DNA of 64,000 nucleotides from Streptomyces formicae (GCF_002556545.1 NZ_CP022685.1:4628001-4692000), one strand, 5' to 3'; counted from the stretch's first letter, positions 24,444 to 34,934 are shown. Notes: generated by a model from the sequence alone, not told the origin. Program-made: numbers and translations.

Positions 24444-25232
24444 ATGCGACGTGCTGTGCGAAACGTGCTCGGTGCCGGTGCCGCCGTGCTCTGCCTCGGC
24501 GGCCTGCTCTCCGCCTGCGGCGGCGACAGCGGAGACGGCTATGTGGCGACAGGACCGGCCGGGGCGTCCCCCGAGCGGGCGCCGGGGAAGACGGTGGGCC
24601 CTTCCGGCGACGTGAAGCTGGTGCCGCTCGACGCGGGCGGCGACGGCGCGAAGGGCGACGGCAAGCGGGGCGGCGGCTCGGGAACGCCGTCCGGCGCCGG
24701 AGCGGGCGGTGCGGGGAGCGCGAGCGGCGCGGGCGACACGGAGGGGAAGTCGCCCGGCGGCAAGGGCGGTTCGGACGCGGCGGACCCGGCGGGCCCGGCC
24801 GGCCCGACCGGCGGCGCGCCCTCGTCGGGCCGCTCCCCGGGAGGGTCCGGCGACTCCGGTCGTACCAAGGAGCCTTCCGGCACCCCGTCGCGGCCGGGGA
24901 CGGACAGGCCCACGACACCCAGCGGACCCGCGAAGCTCGCCGTCGGCGACCCGGAGCGCAAGCCCGCCGACAAGCGCTGGTGCGAGAAGGTGACCGTCGC
25001 CTTCCACAACACCGGTGGCTCACCGGTGCGTTCGGGCACGGTCACCTTCGGCACGCACATCATCGGCGCGCTCGGCGTCGACTGGGCCACGATCGAGTCG
25101 ACCGTGGAGCTTCCCGCGCCGATCGGACCGGGCCAGAAGAAGGAGAAAACCTGGCCGGTCTGCGTCGACGCGTGGCGCGTTCCGCTCGGTATGCACGTCG
25201 AGACGCGGGACGTCTCGGTGGACTGGAAGTAA
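24444..25232 (+). CDS. secreted lipoprotein with Gly/Ser/Pro-rich stalk, function unknown
   Basis: A 262-residue protein. A basic start and hydrophobic core end in the lipobox L-L-S-A-C at residues about 21-25, so the cysteine is expected to be lipidated. Residues about 35-165 are a low-complexity Gly/Ser/Asp/Pro/Thr linker. The C-terminal domain (about 165-262) is compact and holds two cysteines (W-C-E-K and V-C-V-D) that may form a disulfide, with an immunoglobulin-like strand pattern. Ligand unknown. A perfect palindrome sits in the promoter area. Confidence 0.82.
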   Translation: MRRAVRNVLGAGAAVLCLGGLLSACGGDSGDGYVATGPAGASPERAPGKTVGPSGDVKLVPLDAGGDGAKGDGKRGGGSGTPSGAGAGGAGSASGAGDTEGKSPGGKGGSDAADPAGPAGPTGGAPSSGRSPGGSGDSGRTKEPSGTPSRPGTDRPTTPSGPAKLAVGDPERKPADKRWCEKVTVAFHNTGGSPVRSGTVTFGTHIIGALGVDWATIESTVELPAPIGPGQKKEKTWPVCVDAWRVPLGMHVETRDVSVDWK

Positions 25233-25256
25233 GGCGGCTCCGCAGGGGGCGCCCCG

Positions 25257-25277
25257 CAGGGGCGCGGGGAACTGCGC
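25257..25277 (-). repeat. single copy of the GCGCAGTTCCCCGCGCC repeat
   Basis: The reverse complement of the core repeated in the 14.7-15.0 kb array lies between the lipoprotein gene and the convergent small gene. Its position between gene ends suggests the usual intergenic, terminator-like element. Confidence 0.7.
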
Positions 25278-25319
25278 GCCCAGCCACGAAATACCCGCAC
25301 CGGCCGCGCAGCGAAGCCC

Positions 25320-25520
25320 TTAACTAAGCGCGAGCCAAGCCACGCCTGCCACGACGACGATCGCGAGAACGACGCCGACGATGAGGCCCACGCGCGGCCC
25401 GGAAGGGGCTGCGGCGGCCTGCTGTCGACCCTGCGGAGCCTCGTCCACGAAGGCGCGGAACATCTGCGTGCTGCCGGCGGGGTCGGGGTTGCCCTGGGGA
25501 CCCTGGGGGTTGTGTGCCAT
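25320..25520 (-). CDS. 66-residue C-terminally anchored membrane protein
   Basis: A 66-residue protein starting M-A-H-N-P-Q-G-P-Q. The N-terminal two thirds are polar and Pro/Gln-rich, and residues about 45-65 form a single hydrophobic helix (V-G-L-I-V-G-V-V-L-A-I-V-V-V-A-G-V-A-W) reaching the C-terminus, a tail-anchor layout. Start at ATG 25520; an upstream extension is not supported. Function unknown. It is divergent from the MarR gene. Confidence 0.65.
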   Translation of the reverse strand: MAHNPQGPQGNPDPAGSTQMFRAFVDEAPQGRQQAAAAPSGPRVGLIVGVVLAIVVVAGVAWLALS

Positions 25521-25632
25521 GGAGCAGGACCCTAGCGAATCCACCGCTCCGGGCCCAACCCCCTCTGGCCAGCGACTTTACGAGCAGGGCTCCAGACCTT
25601 TGCCGACTCTTTAGGACCTTGGTCCCGTTTTA

Positions 25633-25677
25633 GTTTGCCTGCAGCAACCAACTGCTCCTATCGTTGCCCTAAGCAAC
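25633..25677. promoter_or_regulatory. paired TTGC-N5-GCAA operators upstream of marR
   Basis: Two inverted repeats with the same half-sites, TTGC (25635-25638)/GCAA (25644-25647) and GTTGC (25663-25667)/GCAAC (25673-25677), each with 5-base spacers. The centres are 29 bp apart, and the pair ends 23 bp before the MarR start. Likely MarR autoregulatory operators. Confidence 0.6.
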
Positions 25678-25699
25678 AAACAAATCCACAGGAGGTGCC

Positions 25700-26203
25700 G
25701 TGGCCGCGCAGCGTCAGTATGAGGAGCTGGCCCGACAGCTCAGCGCCATCGGTGCCGTGAAGCGCGGACTCGGAAGGGGCCTGCCGCACGACTGCCCCGC
25801 CGGATCCGCCGCCGTACTCATCCTGCTCGACCGGCACGGCGAGATGCGGATGAGCAGGCTCGCGGAGCTGCTCGCCGTCGACATGTCGGTGACCAGCAGG
25901 CACGTCGCCCACGTCGCGGAGAGGGAGTGGATCCACCGCGATCCCGACCCCGCGGACAAGCGCTCCCGGATCCTGCGCCTCACACCCGGCGGCAAGGCCA
26001 AGGTGGACGAGCTCTCCGAGCTCTCCATCCGGACGCTCACCCACTACTTGCACGACTGGACCGACGACGAAGTGGTTCAGCTCAGCACGCTGCTCGCGCG
26101 CCTGCGCGACAGCTTCGGGGACTGCCGCGCGGCTTCGGCCCGGCTGCCCCATTCCCCCCACGACACACAGACCACCCCAGAGACCACCCGTACACCCGCG
26201 TAA
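25700..26203 (+). CDS. MarR family transcriptional regulator
   Basis: A 167-residue winged-helix regulator. The recognition region R-L-A-E-L-L-A-V-D-M-S-V-T-S-R-H-V is at about residues 54-70, and the wing contains D-P-A-D-K-R-S-R-I-L-R-L-T (about 85-98). It follows AGGAGG at a short spacing and ends 21 bp before the exporter gene, so it probably represses its own operon until a drug or metabolite binds. The palindromes at 25633-25677 fit that role. The C-terminal 25 residues are a Pro/Thr tail. Confidence 0.93.
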   Translation: MAAQRQYEELARQLSAIGAVKRGLGRGLPHDCPAGSAAVLILLDRHGEMRMSRLAELLAVDMSVTSRHVAHVAEREWIHRDPDPADKRSRILRLTPGGKAKVDELSELSIRTLTHYLHDWTDDEVVQLSTLLARLRDSFGDCRAASARLPHSPHDTQTTPETTRTPA

Positions 26204-26224
26204 GAACGTAAGAAAAGGAAGCCC

Positions 26225-28762
26225 ATGGCAACAACCACACCAGCCGGTGTGCGGGGCAGCCACGCCAAGCACGGAGCACATCACGACGAGAACGCTCCGA
26301 TGACGCACCGGCAGATCATGGAAGCGCTGTCCGGGCTGCTGCTCGGCATGTTCGTGGCGATCCTGTCGTCGACGATCGTCTCCAACGCCCTGCCCGAGAT
26401 CATCGGCGACCTCGGCGGCGGCCAGTCCGCCTACACCTGGGTCGTCACCGCCTCGCTGCTCGCGATGACCGCGACCACCCCGCTGTGGGGCAAGCTGTCC
26501 GACCTCTTCAGCAAGAAGGCGCTCGTACAGATAGCCCTGGTCATCTACGTCGGCGGATCCGTCGTCGCCGGGCTCTCCCAGAGCGCCGGGATGCTGATCG
26601 CCTGCCGCGTCGTCCAGGGCATCGGCGTCGGCGGTCTCTCCGCCCTCGCCCAGATCGTCATGGCCGCGATGATCTCCCCGCGCGAGCGCGGGCGTTACTC
26701 CGGCTACCTCGGCGCGACCTTCGCCGTCGCCACCGTCGGCGGCCCGCTGCTCGGCGGCGTCATCACCGACACCTCGTGGCTCGGCTGGCGCTGGTGCTTC
26801 TACGTCGGCGTGCCCTTCGCGATCATCGCGCTCATCGTCCTGCAGAAGACCCTGAAGCTCCCCGTCGTGAAGCGGGACGTCAAGGTCGACTGGGCCGGTG
26901 CCTTCTTCATCAGCGCCGCCGTCTGCCTGCTGCTCGTCTGGGTCACCTTCGCCGGTGACAAGTACGACTGGATGTCCTGGCAGACCGGCGCCATGGTCGG
27001 CGGCTCCGTCCTGCTCGCGCTGATCTTCGTGTTCGTCGAGTCCAGGGCGAGCGAGCCGATCATCCCGCTGCGCCTCTTCCGCAACCCGACCATCACGCTC
27101 GCCTCGCTCGCCTCGCTCTTCGTGGGTGTCGCGATGTTCGCGGGCACGGTCTTCTTCAGCCAGTACTTCCAGCTGGCGCGGGGCGAGTCCCCGACGATGT
27201 CCGGCGTCATGACGATTCCGATGATCGGCGGCCTGTTCGTCTCCTCGACCGTCTCCGGACAGGTCATCACCAAGACCGGCAAGTGGAAGGCCTGGCTGGT
27301 CGCGGGCGGTCTGCTCGTCACCGCCGGCCTCGGTCTCCTCGGCACCATCCGGTACGACACCGAGTACTGGCACATCGCGATCTTCATGGCGCTGATGGGC
27401 CTCGGCATCGGCATGATGATGCAGAACCTGGTCCTCTGCACGCAGAACCAGGTCGCTCCCGAGGACCTCGGCTCCGCCAGCTCCACCGTCACGTTCTTCC
27501 GCTCCCTCGGCGGCGCGATGGGCGTCTCGGCGCTCGGCGCCATCATGGCCACGCGCATCACCGACTACGTCAAGGACGGCATCGCCGACCTCGGGCCGAA
27601 GGCGGCCGCGCAGTTCGGCCACGGCGGCACCGGTGGCGGCGGCATCCCGGACCTGGACAAGATCCCCGAGCCGTTCCGCACGGTCATGGAGAGCGCGTAC
27701 GGGCACGGCATCGCCGACGTCTTCCTGATCGCCGCGCCGCTGGCGTTCATCGCCTTCCTGATCACGCTGTTCATCAAGGAGGTGCCGCTGCGGACCTCCG
27801 GCGCGCTGGCCCAGGCCGCCGCCGACTCCGACGCCGCGGGTGCCGCCGCTCCGGCCGCCGCTCCGGCCGCGACCGCCGTCGCCGACGAGCCCGTCCTCGC
27901 CTCCGTCGCCTCGCACACCGAGGCCGGGCCCGAGGGCACCCAGAAGCTCGCGGCCGTGGCGTCCGTCGCCGGGGCCGGAGGGCTTCCCCCGCAGGTCACG
28001 GGCGGCATCCCGGTGCACGGCTTCGTCCGTGGCGCCGAGGGCGTGCCGGTGCCCCGCGCCGCCGTCACGCTGATCTCCCTCGGGGGGCGGCAGCTGGGCC
28101 GCGGTGTCGCCCAGGGCGACGGGTCCTACGCGATCGACGCCCCCGGCGCCGGGTCGTACGTCCTCATCGCCTCCGCCGACGGGTTCCAGCCGCAGGCGTC
28201 CACCGTCGTCGTGGGGACGGAACCCCTCGCGTACGACATCCTCCTGAGCGGCACCAGCGGGCTCACCGGCGTGGTGCGCAACGTGGACAGCAAGCTGCCC
28301 GTCCACGGCGCGATGGTCATCGTCACCGACGTGCGCGGCGACGTGCTCGCCACCGGAGTCTCCGGTGAGCAGGGCGAGTTCACCTTCGCCGAGCTGGTCC
28401 CCGGCACGGTCACCGTCGCGGTGAACGCCGCGGGACACCGGCCGCTGGCCCTGCCCGTCGAGGTCGGCGGCGCCGGGGTCACCCGGGTCGAGGTCGAGCT
28501 CAACTCCGGTTCCCAGGTGCTCGGCACCGTGCGGGCCGGTGACGGGCCGCTGAACGACGCGCGGGTCACGCTCGTCGACGCGGCGGGCAACGTCGTCGCC
28601 ACCGCGACCACCGGGGCGGACGGGGCCTACGCCTTCACCGACCTGGACAGCGGTGAGTACACGGTCATCGCGACCGGGTACCCGCCGGTGGCCACCGGTC
28701 TCACGGTGACCGGAAGCGGTGTCGACGACCACGACATCGAGCTCGCCCACCCGGGCGAGTGA
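26225..28762 (+). CDS. DHA2-type MFS exporter with three C-terminal carboxypeptidase-regulatory-like repeats
   Basis: An 845-residue protein. Residues about 30-520 are a 14-helix major facilitator of the drug:H+ antiporter-2 type, with motif A G-K-L-S-D-L-F-S-K-K and motif C G-P-L-L-G-G. After an Ala-rich linker (about 525-595) come three beta-sandwich repeats of the CarboxypepD_reg type, each about 80 residues, with G-D-G-S-Y, G-E-F-T-F and A-D-G-A-Y-A-F cores. Repeats of this kind are extracytoplasmic in most proteins, so the tail should face outward; this is inferred. AAGGAAG precedes the ATG. The next gene encodes the same repeat fused to YceI. Confidence 0.92.
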   Translation: MATTTPAGVRGSHAKHGAHHDENAPMTHRQIMEALSGLLLGMFVAILSSTIVSNALPEIIGDLGGGQSAYTWVVTASLLAMTATTPLWGKLSDLFSKKALVQIALVIYVGGSVVAGLSQSAGMLIACRVVQGIGVGGLSALAQIVMAAMISPRERGRYSGYLGATFAVATVGGPLLGGVITDTSWLGWRWCFYVGVPFAIIALIVLQKTLKLPVVKRDVKVDWAGAFFISAAVCLLLVWVTFAGDKYDWMSWQTGAMVGGSVLLALIFVFVESRASEPIIPLRLFRNPTITLASLASLFVGVAMFAGTVFFSQYFQLARGESPTMSGVMTIPMIGGLFVSSTVSGQVITKTGKWKAWLVAGGLLVTAGLGLLGTIRYDTEYWHIAIFMALMGLGIGMMMQNLVLCTQNQVAPEDLGSASSTVTFFRSLGGAMGVSALGAIMATRITDYVKDGIADLGPKAAAQFGHGGTGGGGIPDLDKIPEPFRTVMESAYGHGIADVFLIAAPLAFIAFLITLFIKEVPLRTSGALAQAAADSDAAGAAAPAAAPAATAVADEPVLASVASHTEAGPEGTQKLAAVASVAGAGGLPPQVTGGIPVHGFVRGAEGVPVPRAAVTLISLGGRQLGRGVAQGDGSYAIDAPGAGSYVLIASADGFQPQASTVVVGTEPLAYDILLSGTSGLTGVVRNVDSKLPVHGAMVIVTDVRGDVLATGVSGEQGEFTFAELVPGTVTVAVNAAGHRPLALPVEVGGAGVTRVEVELNSGSQVLGTVRAGDGPLNDARVTLVDAAGNVVATATTGADGAYAFTDLDSGEYTVIATGYPPVATGLTVTGSGVDDHDIELAHPGE

Positions 28763-28768
28763 CCGACC

Positions 28769-28813
28769 CCGGCCCGTGGCCGCGCCCCGAGCGGAGGCGT
28801 GGCCACGGGCCGG
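28769..28813 (+). terminator. hairpin after the MFS exporter gene
   Basis: A perfect 13-bp inverted repeat (28769-28781 with 28801-28813) with a 19-base loop begins 7 bp after the stop. It may limit read-through into the YceI gene. Confidence 0.7.
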
Positions 28814-28986
28814 TTGCGGGAGGGGCCCCCGGGCCGGCGGTGGCGTTCACGGCAGGGACGGCCGGTCATCGCCGCCGGGGGTCGTTCTTTGGGGACTTTC
28901 GGGGCCGCGGTCGCGGCCCGGTTCTCGGGGTCGCTGTTCTGTGGCCCCCTTCTTTTTGAGCTTGGCATGGGCAAGGAGTAAACGGG

Positions 28987-29805
28987 ATGGGACTGAACGC
29001 TCGGATCCGCACGCGCGACGGCTGGGCCGTGCCGCACGCCGTCGTCACGGTGACGGACATGACGGGGACGCAGGTGCTGCGCGCGGACGCGGACGACGAA
29101 GGCGTCGTCCGTGACGCCACGGTGCTCCCGTCCGGGCCGTACACGGTGATCGTCACCGCCGTCGGCTACGCCCCCGTCGCCTCGACCGCGCTCGTCACCG
29201 CGAGCGGCCGCGCCGAGGTCGGCAACGTGGTCCTCGCCCGCCAGGGCGGCACGGAACTGCCGCCGCCGGGGCCGTGGACCATCGACCCCGCGCACTCCAC
29301 GGTCGGCGCCGTCGCGCAGCACCTCGGGATCACCAGCGTGCACGGGCGGTTCACGGAGTTCGGCGGGCGGGTCGAGATCGCCGAGGACGTCGAGAAGTCA
29401 CGCGTCGAGGCGGTCATCCGGTCGGCGTCGATCGACACGGGCAACGGGATGCGGGACGGCCACCTGAAGTCGCCCGACTTCCTGGACGTCGACCAGTACC
29501 CGGAGATCACCTACCGCTCCAGCGGTCTCACCCCCTCCGGGACGGACCGGTGGACGGTGCACGGGGAACTGGGGATGCACGGGGTCGTACGCCCCGTGGA
29601 CCTGGAGCTGAGCTACCTGGGGACCGGGGCGGATCCCTGGGGCGGGACCCGGGCGGCCTTCCGTGCGACGGCCGAGCTGCGGCGCGAGGACTTCGCGATG
29701 AACTACAACCAGGTGGTGCAGGCGGGGATCTCGGCGATCGGGACGACGCTGAAGGTGGCGCTGGACATCCAGGCCGTGCAGGGGGACGCGTTGCCCCAGG
29801 TCTGA
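28987..29805 (+). CDS. YceI-family protein with N-terminal carboxypeptidase-regulatory-like domain
   Basis: A 272-residue protein. Residues 1-88 form one beta-sandwich repeat like those at the end of the upstream exporter. Residues about 95-265 are a YceI lipocalin-like barrel, with W-T-I-D-P-A-H-S, the V-H-G-R-F and D-G-H-L-K-S-P-D-F motifs, and R-R-E-D-F-A-M-N-Y. YceI proteins bind isoprenoid or other lipids. No signal peptide is seen, so it may act in the cytosol. GGAG precedes the ATG. The shared domain hints that exporter and YceI protein cooperate. Confidence 0.9.
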   Translation: MGLNARIRTRDGWAVPHAVVTVTDMTGTQVLRADADDEGVVRDATVLPSGPYTVIVTAVGYAPVASTALVTASGRAEVGNVVLARQGGTELPPPGPWTIDPAHSTVGAVAQHLGITSVHGRFTEFGGRVEIAEDVEKSRVEAVIRSASIDTGNGMRDGHLKSPDFLDVDQYPEITYRSSGLTPSGTDRWTVHGELGMHGVVRPVDLELSYLGTGADPWGGTRAAFRATAELRREDFAMNYNQVVQAGISAIGTTLKVALDIQAVQGDALPQV

Positions 29806-29850
29806 GGAGCGGGTCGGCGGGCGTCGCGTCGCCGTCGGTCGTGGGGCCCG

Positions 29851-30636
29851 CTACCGGGCGGACTCCGCGCGCAGGAGCGACTCGATGCCCGCCATCAAGA
29901 GGTCGAGCGCCGTGGTGAAGTCGCGGTCCCACATCTCCGCGACGGTGGCGCCGCCCCGCGCCTCCATCAGCCGGTCCGCGCTCTCCATGATCTCGTGCGC
30001 CCCGAGGCCCTCCCGGACGGCCTCGACCGCCTCCTCGTAGTACTCGTCCGGCGTCAGACCCGCCTCCCGGCTCCGCGCGGTGACCTGTGCCTCGATGGTT
30101 CCGAAGCCGTAGACGAACTGGAAGACCGCCGAGATCGCCCCGTTCTGACGGTGCGCCGGCAACCCCGTGTTCGCCACCGCCCGCTGCACCGCGAGCGCGA
30201 ACGCCAGCCAGTTGGGGCCCATGTTGAGGAACTTGCCGACCAGCGGCGACACCCACGGGTGCCGGATCAGCAGCGCCCGGTACTGGTCCGCGAGCTCACG
30301 CAGTTGTTCCTGCCAGGCACCGGTCGCCTCCTCCGTCTCCGGCAGCGCCATCTCGCCGCAGGCCGCGTCGAGGGCGAGTTCGAGCAGGTCGTCCTTGGTG
30401 TCGACGTACCAGTAGACGGACATCGCCGTGACGTTGAGCTCCCCGGCGAGTCTGCGCATGGAGAACTTGGCGAGGCCCTCCGCGTCCAGGAGGCGGATCG
30501 TGGCCCTGGTGATCCGGTCCCTGTCGAGACCGTTCGGCTGGTCGCCCTTGCGGCCCCGGCCGCGTGGCGTCTTCTCCTGCAGCCAGACACTCGTCCGTGC
30601 CTGCCGCTGCGTGCGCGCGGCCGCCGTCTTCGCCAT
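29851..30636 (-). CDS. TetR family transcriptional regulator
   Basis: A 261-residue regulator. The DNA-binding helix-turn-helix is at about residues 42-85 (I-T-R-A-T-I-R-L-L-D-A-E-G, then M-R-R-L-A-G-E-L-N-V-T-A-M-S-V-Y-W-Y-V). The remaining 175 residues match the tetracyclin-repressor C-terminal type, with a helical ligand pocket. It follows the MFS gene by 90 bp on the same strand and is probably co-transcribed. The operator array at 32265-32320 is the expected target. Confidence 0.92.
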   Translation of the reverse strand: MAKTAAARTQRQARTSVWLQEKTPRGRGRKGDQPNGLDRDRITRATIRLLDAEGLAKFSMRRLAGELNVTAMSVYWYVDTKDDLLELALDAACGEMALPETEEATGAWQEQLRELADQYRALLIRHPWVSPLVGKFLNMGPNWLAFALAVQRAVANTGLPAHRQNGAISAVFQFVYGFGTIEAQVTARSREAGLTPDEYYEEAVEAVREGLGAHEIMESADRLMEARGGATVAEMWDRDFTTALDLLMAGIESLLRAESAR

Positions 30637-30726
30637 GGCGCGCCTTCCTCGTAGGTCCTCGGTGGGTGAGCGGATCGGCGGGCGGGGAGAGCCAGGTGGA
30701 ACGTGCTCCTCCGCCCGCCTCCGATG

Positions 30727-32229
30727 CTATGCCGCGTTCTCCCGCACGGAGTCTGCCCGCTCCGCCCTGCGCAGCAACGCCGCCGCGAGGATGCCGCCGA
30801 GGAACACCGCCACCGCGCCCACCAGCTGGCTCGTCTCGAGCCCCGAGGCGAACGCGTCGGCGATCCGCTCCCGTTCGCCCGTCGACTTCGCCGCCGCCAT
30901 GGCTGCGGGGAACGACACCGCGGAGACCGTGACGAGCGACGCGAAGCGGGAGTTGAGGACCGCGCCGAGGACGGCGACGCCGAGGCCGTTGCCGAACTCC
31001 GCGAGCGTGCCGTTGATGCCCGCGCCCACGCCCGCCTTCTCCGGCGGAATGGCGCTCATGATCGCGTTGGCCATGGCGGGCATGGCGAACGCGATGCCCG
31101 CGCCCATGATGACGAGCCCCACCAGCATGCCGTTGTAGTCGTCGCCGCCGAACAGCGCGATCACCGCGAGGCCCGCCGCGGTCAGGCTCATGCCCGCCAG
31201 GATCGTCGCGGGCGTCCCCAGCTTCGCGTGCACCTTCGCGCCGATGCCCGCGAGGTTGAGCGCCACGATGGTCACCGCGAGCGGCGCCGTGCGCAGCCCC
31301 GCCTCCAACGGCTCGTAGCCGAGGACGAACTGGAGGTGCTGCGTCAGCAGGAAGAGCGAACCCGCGAGGCCGAACGCGACGAGGATCGCGCCCGCCACCG
31401 CGCCGATGAACCGCTGGTTGCGGAAGAAGTGCATGTCCAGCATCGGGTACGGGATGCGCAGCTCCCAGAACGTGAAGGCGCCGAGGACGAGGACGCCGAC
31501 CGCCGCGGAGACCAGGACCTGCGCCGACGTCCAGCCGTGCTCGGGGCCCGAGATGATCGCGTAGACCACCGACGCCATGCCGATGGTCGAGAGCAGCGCG
31601 CCCATCAGGTCGGGCCGGTCGCCCTGCGGATTCTTGGACTCGGGCACCAGCTTGAGCACGGCGGCCAGGCCGATCAGCGCCACCGGGATGTTGATCAGGA
31701 AGATCGAGCCCCACCAGAAGTGGTTGAGCATGAAGCCGCCGAGCAGCGGACCCGCCGCGAACCCGAGGGAGTTGATGGTGGCCCAGAGGCCGATGGCCTT
31801 CACGCGCTCGGTGTCGTCGAAGATCTGCACGACGACCGCGAGCGTCGTGGTCATCAGGAGCGCGCCGCCGATGCCCATGCCCGCGCGCGCGGCGATGAGC
31901 TGACCCGACGACTGCGCGAGGCCCGCGCAGAGCGAGCCGATGCCGAACAGGGCCAGGCCGGTGGCCAGCATCTTCTTGCGGCCCCAGCGGTCCGCGGCGC
32001 TGCCCGCGGTGAGCAGCAGGCCGGACTGCACGAGCGAGTACGCGTTGATCATCCACTGGATGTCGGACGTCGACGCGTCCAGCTCCCGGGTGAGGGAGGG
32101 GATCGCGACGCTCAGGACGGTGTTGTCGAGCAGCACGGTGAGCTGGGCCAGGCAGATGACGCCGAGGATCAGCCAGCGCTGCGGGTGCCTTGGTGAGGCG
32201 GTCAGGGACTCGGCTGTCGGCGCCGTCAT
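30727..32229 (-). CDS. DHA2-type MFS transporter
   Basis: A 500-residue 14-helix exporter of the EmrB/QacA type. It begins with an Arg/Pro linker and helix one holding D-N-T-V-L-S-V-A-I-P (motif D1). G-S-A-A-D-R-W-G-R-K-K is motif A near residues 76-86, and G-P-L-L-G-G is motif C. GAAGGAG lies before the ATG. The upstream region carries three TetR-type half-palindromes, and the regulator is the next gene in the operon. Substrate unknown. Confidence 0.92.
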   Translation of the reverse strand: MTAPTAESLTASPRHPQRWLILGVICLAQLTVLLDNTVLSVAIPSLTRELDASTSDIQWMINAYSLVQSGLLLTAGSAADRWGRKKMLATGLALFGIGSLCAGLAQSSGQLIAARAGMGIGGALLMTTTLAVVVQIFDDTERVKAIGLWATINSLGFAAGPLLGGFMLNHFWWGSIFLINIPVALIGLAAVLKLVPESKNPQGDRPDLMGALLSTIGMASVVYAIISGPEHGWTSAQVLVSAAVGVLVLGAFTFWELRIPYPMLDMHFFRNQRFIGAVAGAILVAFGLAGSLFLLTQHLQFVLGYEPLEAGLRTAPLAVTIVALNLAGIGAKVHAKLGTPATILAGMSLTAAGLAVIALFGGDDYNGMLVGLVIMGAGIAFAMPAMANAIMSAIPPEKAGVGAGINGTLAEFGNGLGVAVLGAVLNSRFASLVTVSAVSFPAAMAAAKSTGERERIADAFASGLETSQLVGAVAVFLGGILAAALLRRAERADSVRENAA

Positions 32230-32264
32230 GCACGCTCCTTCTCAGGCTGCGGGTACTTCTGCTT

Positions 32265-32320
32265 CTACGGTGTACGAGGCTGTGCGACGTACACCGTAGA
32301 GCAGTTCCCATACGGCGTAC
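32265..32320. promoter_or_regulatory. three-site operator of the TetR/MFS operon
   Basis: A perfect 12-bp inverted repeat joins CTACGGTGTACG (32265-32276) and its complement (32288-32299). A third copy, TACGGCGTAC, lies at 32311-32320. All three share TACGGNGTAC; they sit 36-91 bp upstream of the MFS start, over its promoter. Confidence 0.75.
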
Positions 32321-32349
32321 AAGACAGTTTTCGGCTGGGCCTCCGCGCG

Positions 32350-33899
<1,550 letters not shown>

Positions 33900-34073
33900 G
33901 ACCTGGTCCCGGTCCAGCGCCGTGGCGTCCGGCAGCGGGCTCCCGCTGCCGCCGTCGGCCTCGGTGCTGACGAGGGCGCGCCCGACCGAGCCGTCCCGCA
34001 CCTCGGCGCCGATGGTGCCGATCTCCTGCGGGCCGCGCACGCCGCGCATCGACGAGGCGTCTGGCGCAGGCAC
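33900..34073 (-). pseudogene. fragment of a sensor histidine kinase extracytoplasmic domain
   Basis: A short frame reading G-P-Q-E-I-G-T-I-G-A-E-V-R-D-G-S-V then V-S-T-E-A-D matches, from memory, the sensor loop of kinases paired with OmpR-type regulators in Streptomyces. It is only about 50 residues, fused directly to the glycosyltransferase remnant, and no transmembrane, HisKA or ATPase part remains. It sits where the partner of the response regulator should begin. Assignment is by pattern and position only. Confidence 0.45.
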
Positions 34074-34105
34074 GTCTCACGTAGGCACGTCTCACGTAGG
34101 CACGG
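34069..34105. repeat. 15-bp tandem repeat at the response regulator stop
   Basis: CGTCTCACGTAGGCA is tandemly repeated about two and a half times. The regulator stop codon at 34092 lies within it. It coincides with the deletion junction. Confidence 0.75.
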
Positions 34106-34841
34106 GCACGGCGGCCTTGATCAGGTAACCCGCCCCGCGGCGCGTGTGGATCATCGGCTCGCGCCCCGCGTCGATCTTCCTGCGCAGATACGAGATGTAG
34201 AGCTCGACGACGTTGGCCTGGCCCCCGAAGTCGTAGTTCCACACGCGGTCCAGGATCTGCGCCTTGCTGAGCACGCGGCGCGGATTGCGCATGAGGTAGC
34301 GGAGCAGCTCGAACTCGGTGGCGGTGAGGTGGATGCCCTCGCCGCCCCGCGTCACCTCGTGGCTGTCCTCGTCCAGGGTCAGATCGCCGACCACCAGGGT
34401 CGACTCGCCGCGCTTGTCCGCGGCGCCCGCCCGCCGGATCAGGCCGCGCAGCCGCGCCACGACCTCCTCCAGGCTGAACGGCTTGGTGACGTAGTCGTCG
34501 CCGCCCGCGGTGAGCCCGGCGATCCGGTCCTCCACCGCGTCCTTCGCGGTCAGGAACAGCACGGGCACGTCCGGCATCTCGCGGCGCAGTCTGCCGAGCA
34601 GCGAGAGGCCGTCCATGTCGGGCAGCATCATGTCGAGCACCACGGCGTCGGGCCGGAACGCGCGCGCGGCCCGCACCGCGCCCGCACCGTCGCCCGCGCT
34701 GCGGATCTCCAGGCCCTCGTAGCGCAGGGCCATGGAAAGGAGCTCGGTGAGCGACTCCTCGTCGTCCACCACGAGCACACGGACGGGACTCCCGTCCGGC
34801 CTGAGCAGTTCGGTACGCGCCTGGGGCGAGGTCGTGGTCAT
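34092..34841 (-). CDS. OmpR-family response regulator, partner kinase lost
   Basis: A 249-residue regulator. The receiver domain spans about residues 20-135 with the acidic pair in V-V-D-D-E-E, phospho-acceptor Asp in V-V-L-D-M-M-L-P (about residue 69) and the lysine in V-T-K-P-F. The OmpR/PhoB winged helix follows at about 150-240 (L-T-A-T-E-F-E-L-L-R-Y-L, then H-T-R-R-G-A-G-Y). Only a fragment of a cognate kinase remains downstream, so it is an orphan here. Start at ATG 34841. Confidence 0.93.
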   Translation of the reverse strand: MTTTSPQARTELLRPDGSPVRVLVVDDEESLTELLSMALRYEGLEIRSAGDGAGAVRAARAFRPDAVVLDMMLPDMDGLSLLGRLRREMPDVPVLFLTAKDAVEDRIAGLTAGGDDYVTKPFSLEEVVARLRGLIRRAGAADKRGESTLVVGDLTLDEDSHEVTRGGEGIHLTATEFELLRYLMRNPRRVLSKAQILDRVWNYDFGGQANVVELYISYLRRKIDAGREPMIHTRRGAGYLIKAAVPVPT

Positions 34842-34934
34842 GCCCGAAAGACTGCTGGGCGGCTCTGAGAGCTCCCTTTTCTGAACCTGTGAATTCCCTG
34901 AGAAAGGGGTCCGGGGCCGAGGGCGCCCCCGGCG

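Noticed and set aside
25658..28750. Minus-strand frame of about 1030 codons opposite the MarR-exporter operon
   Set aside because: Composition is Gly/Asp/Arg-rich with no domain; it mirrors the exporter and is a GC-frame shadow.
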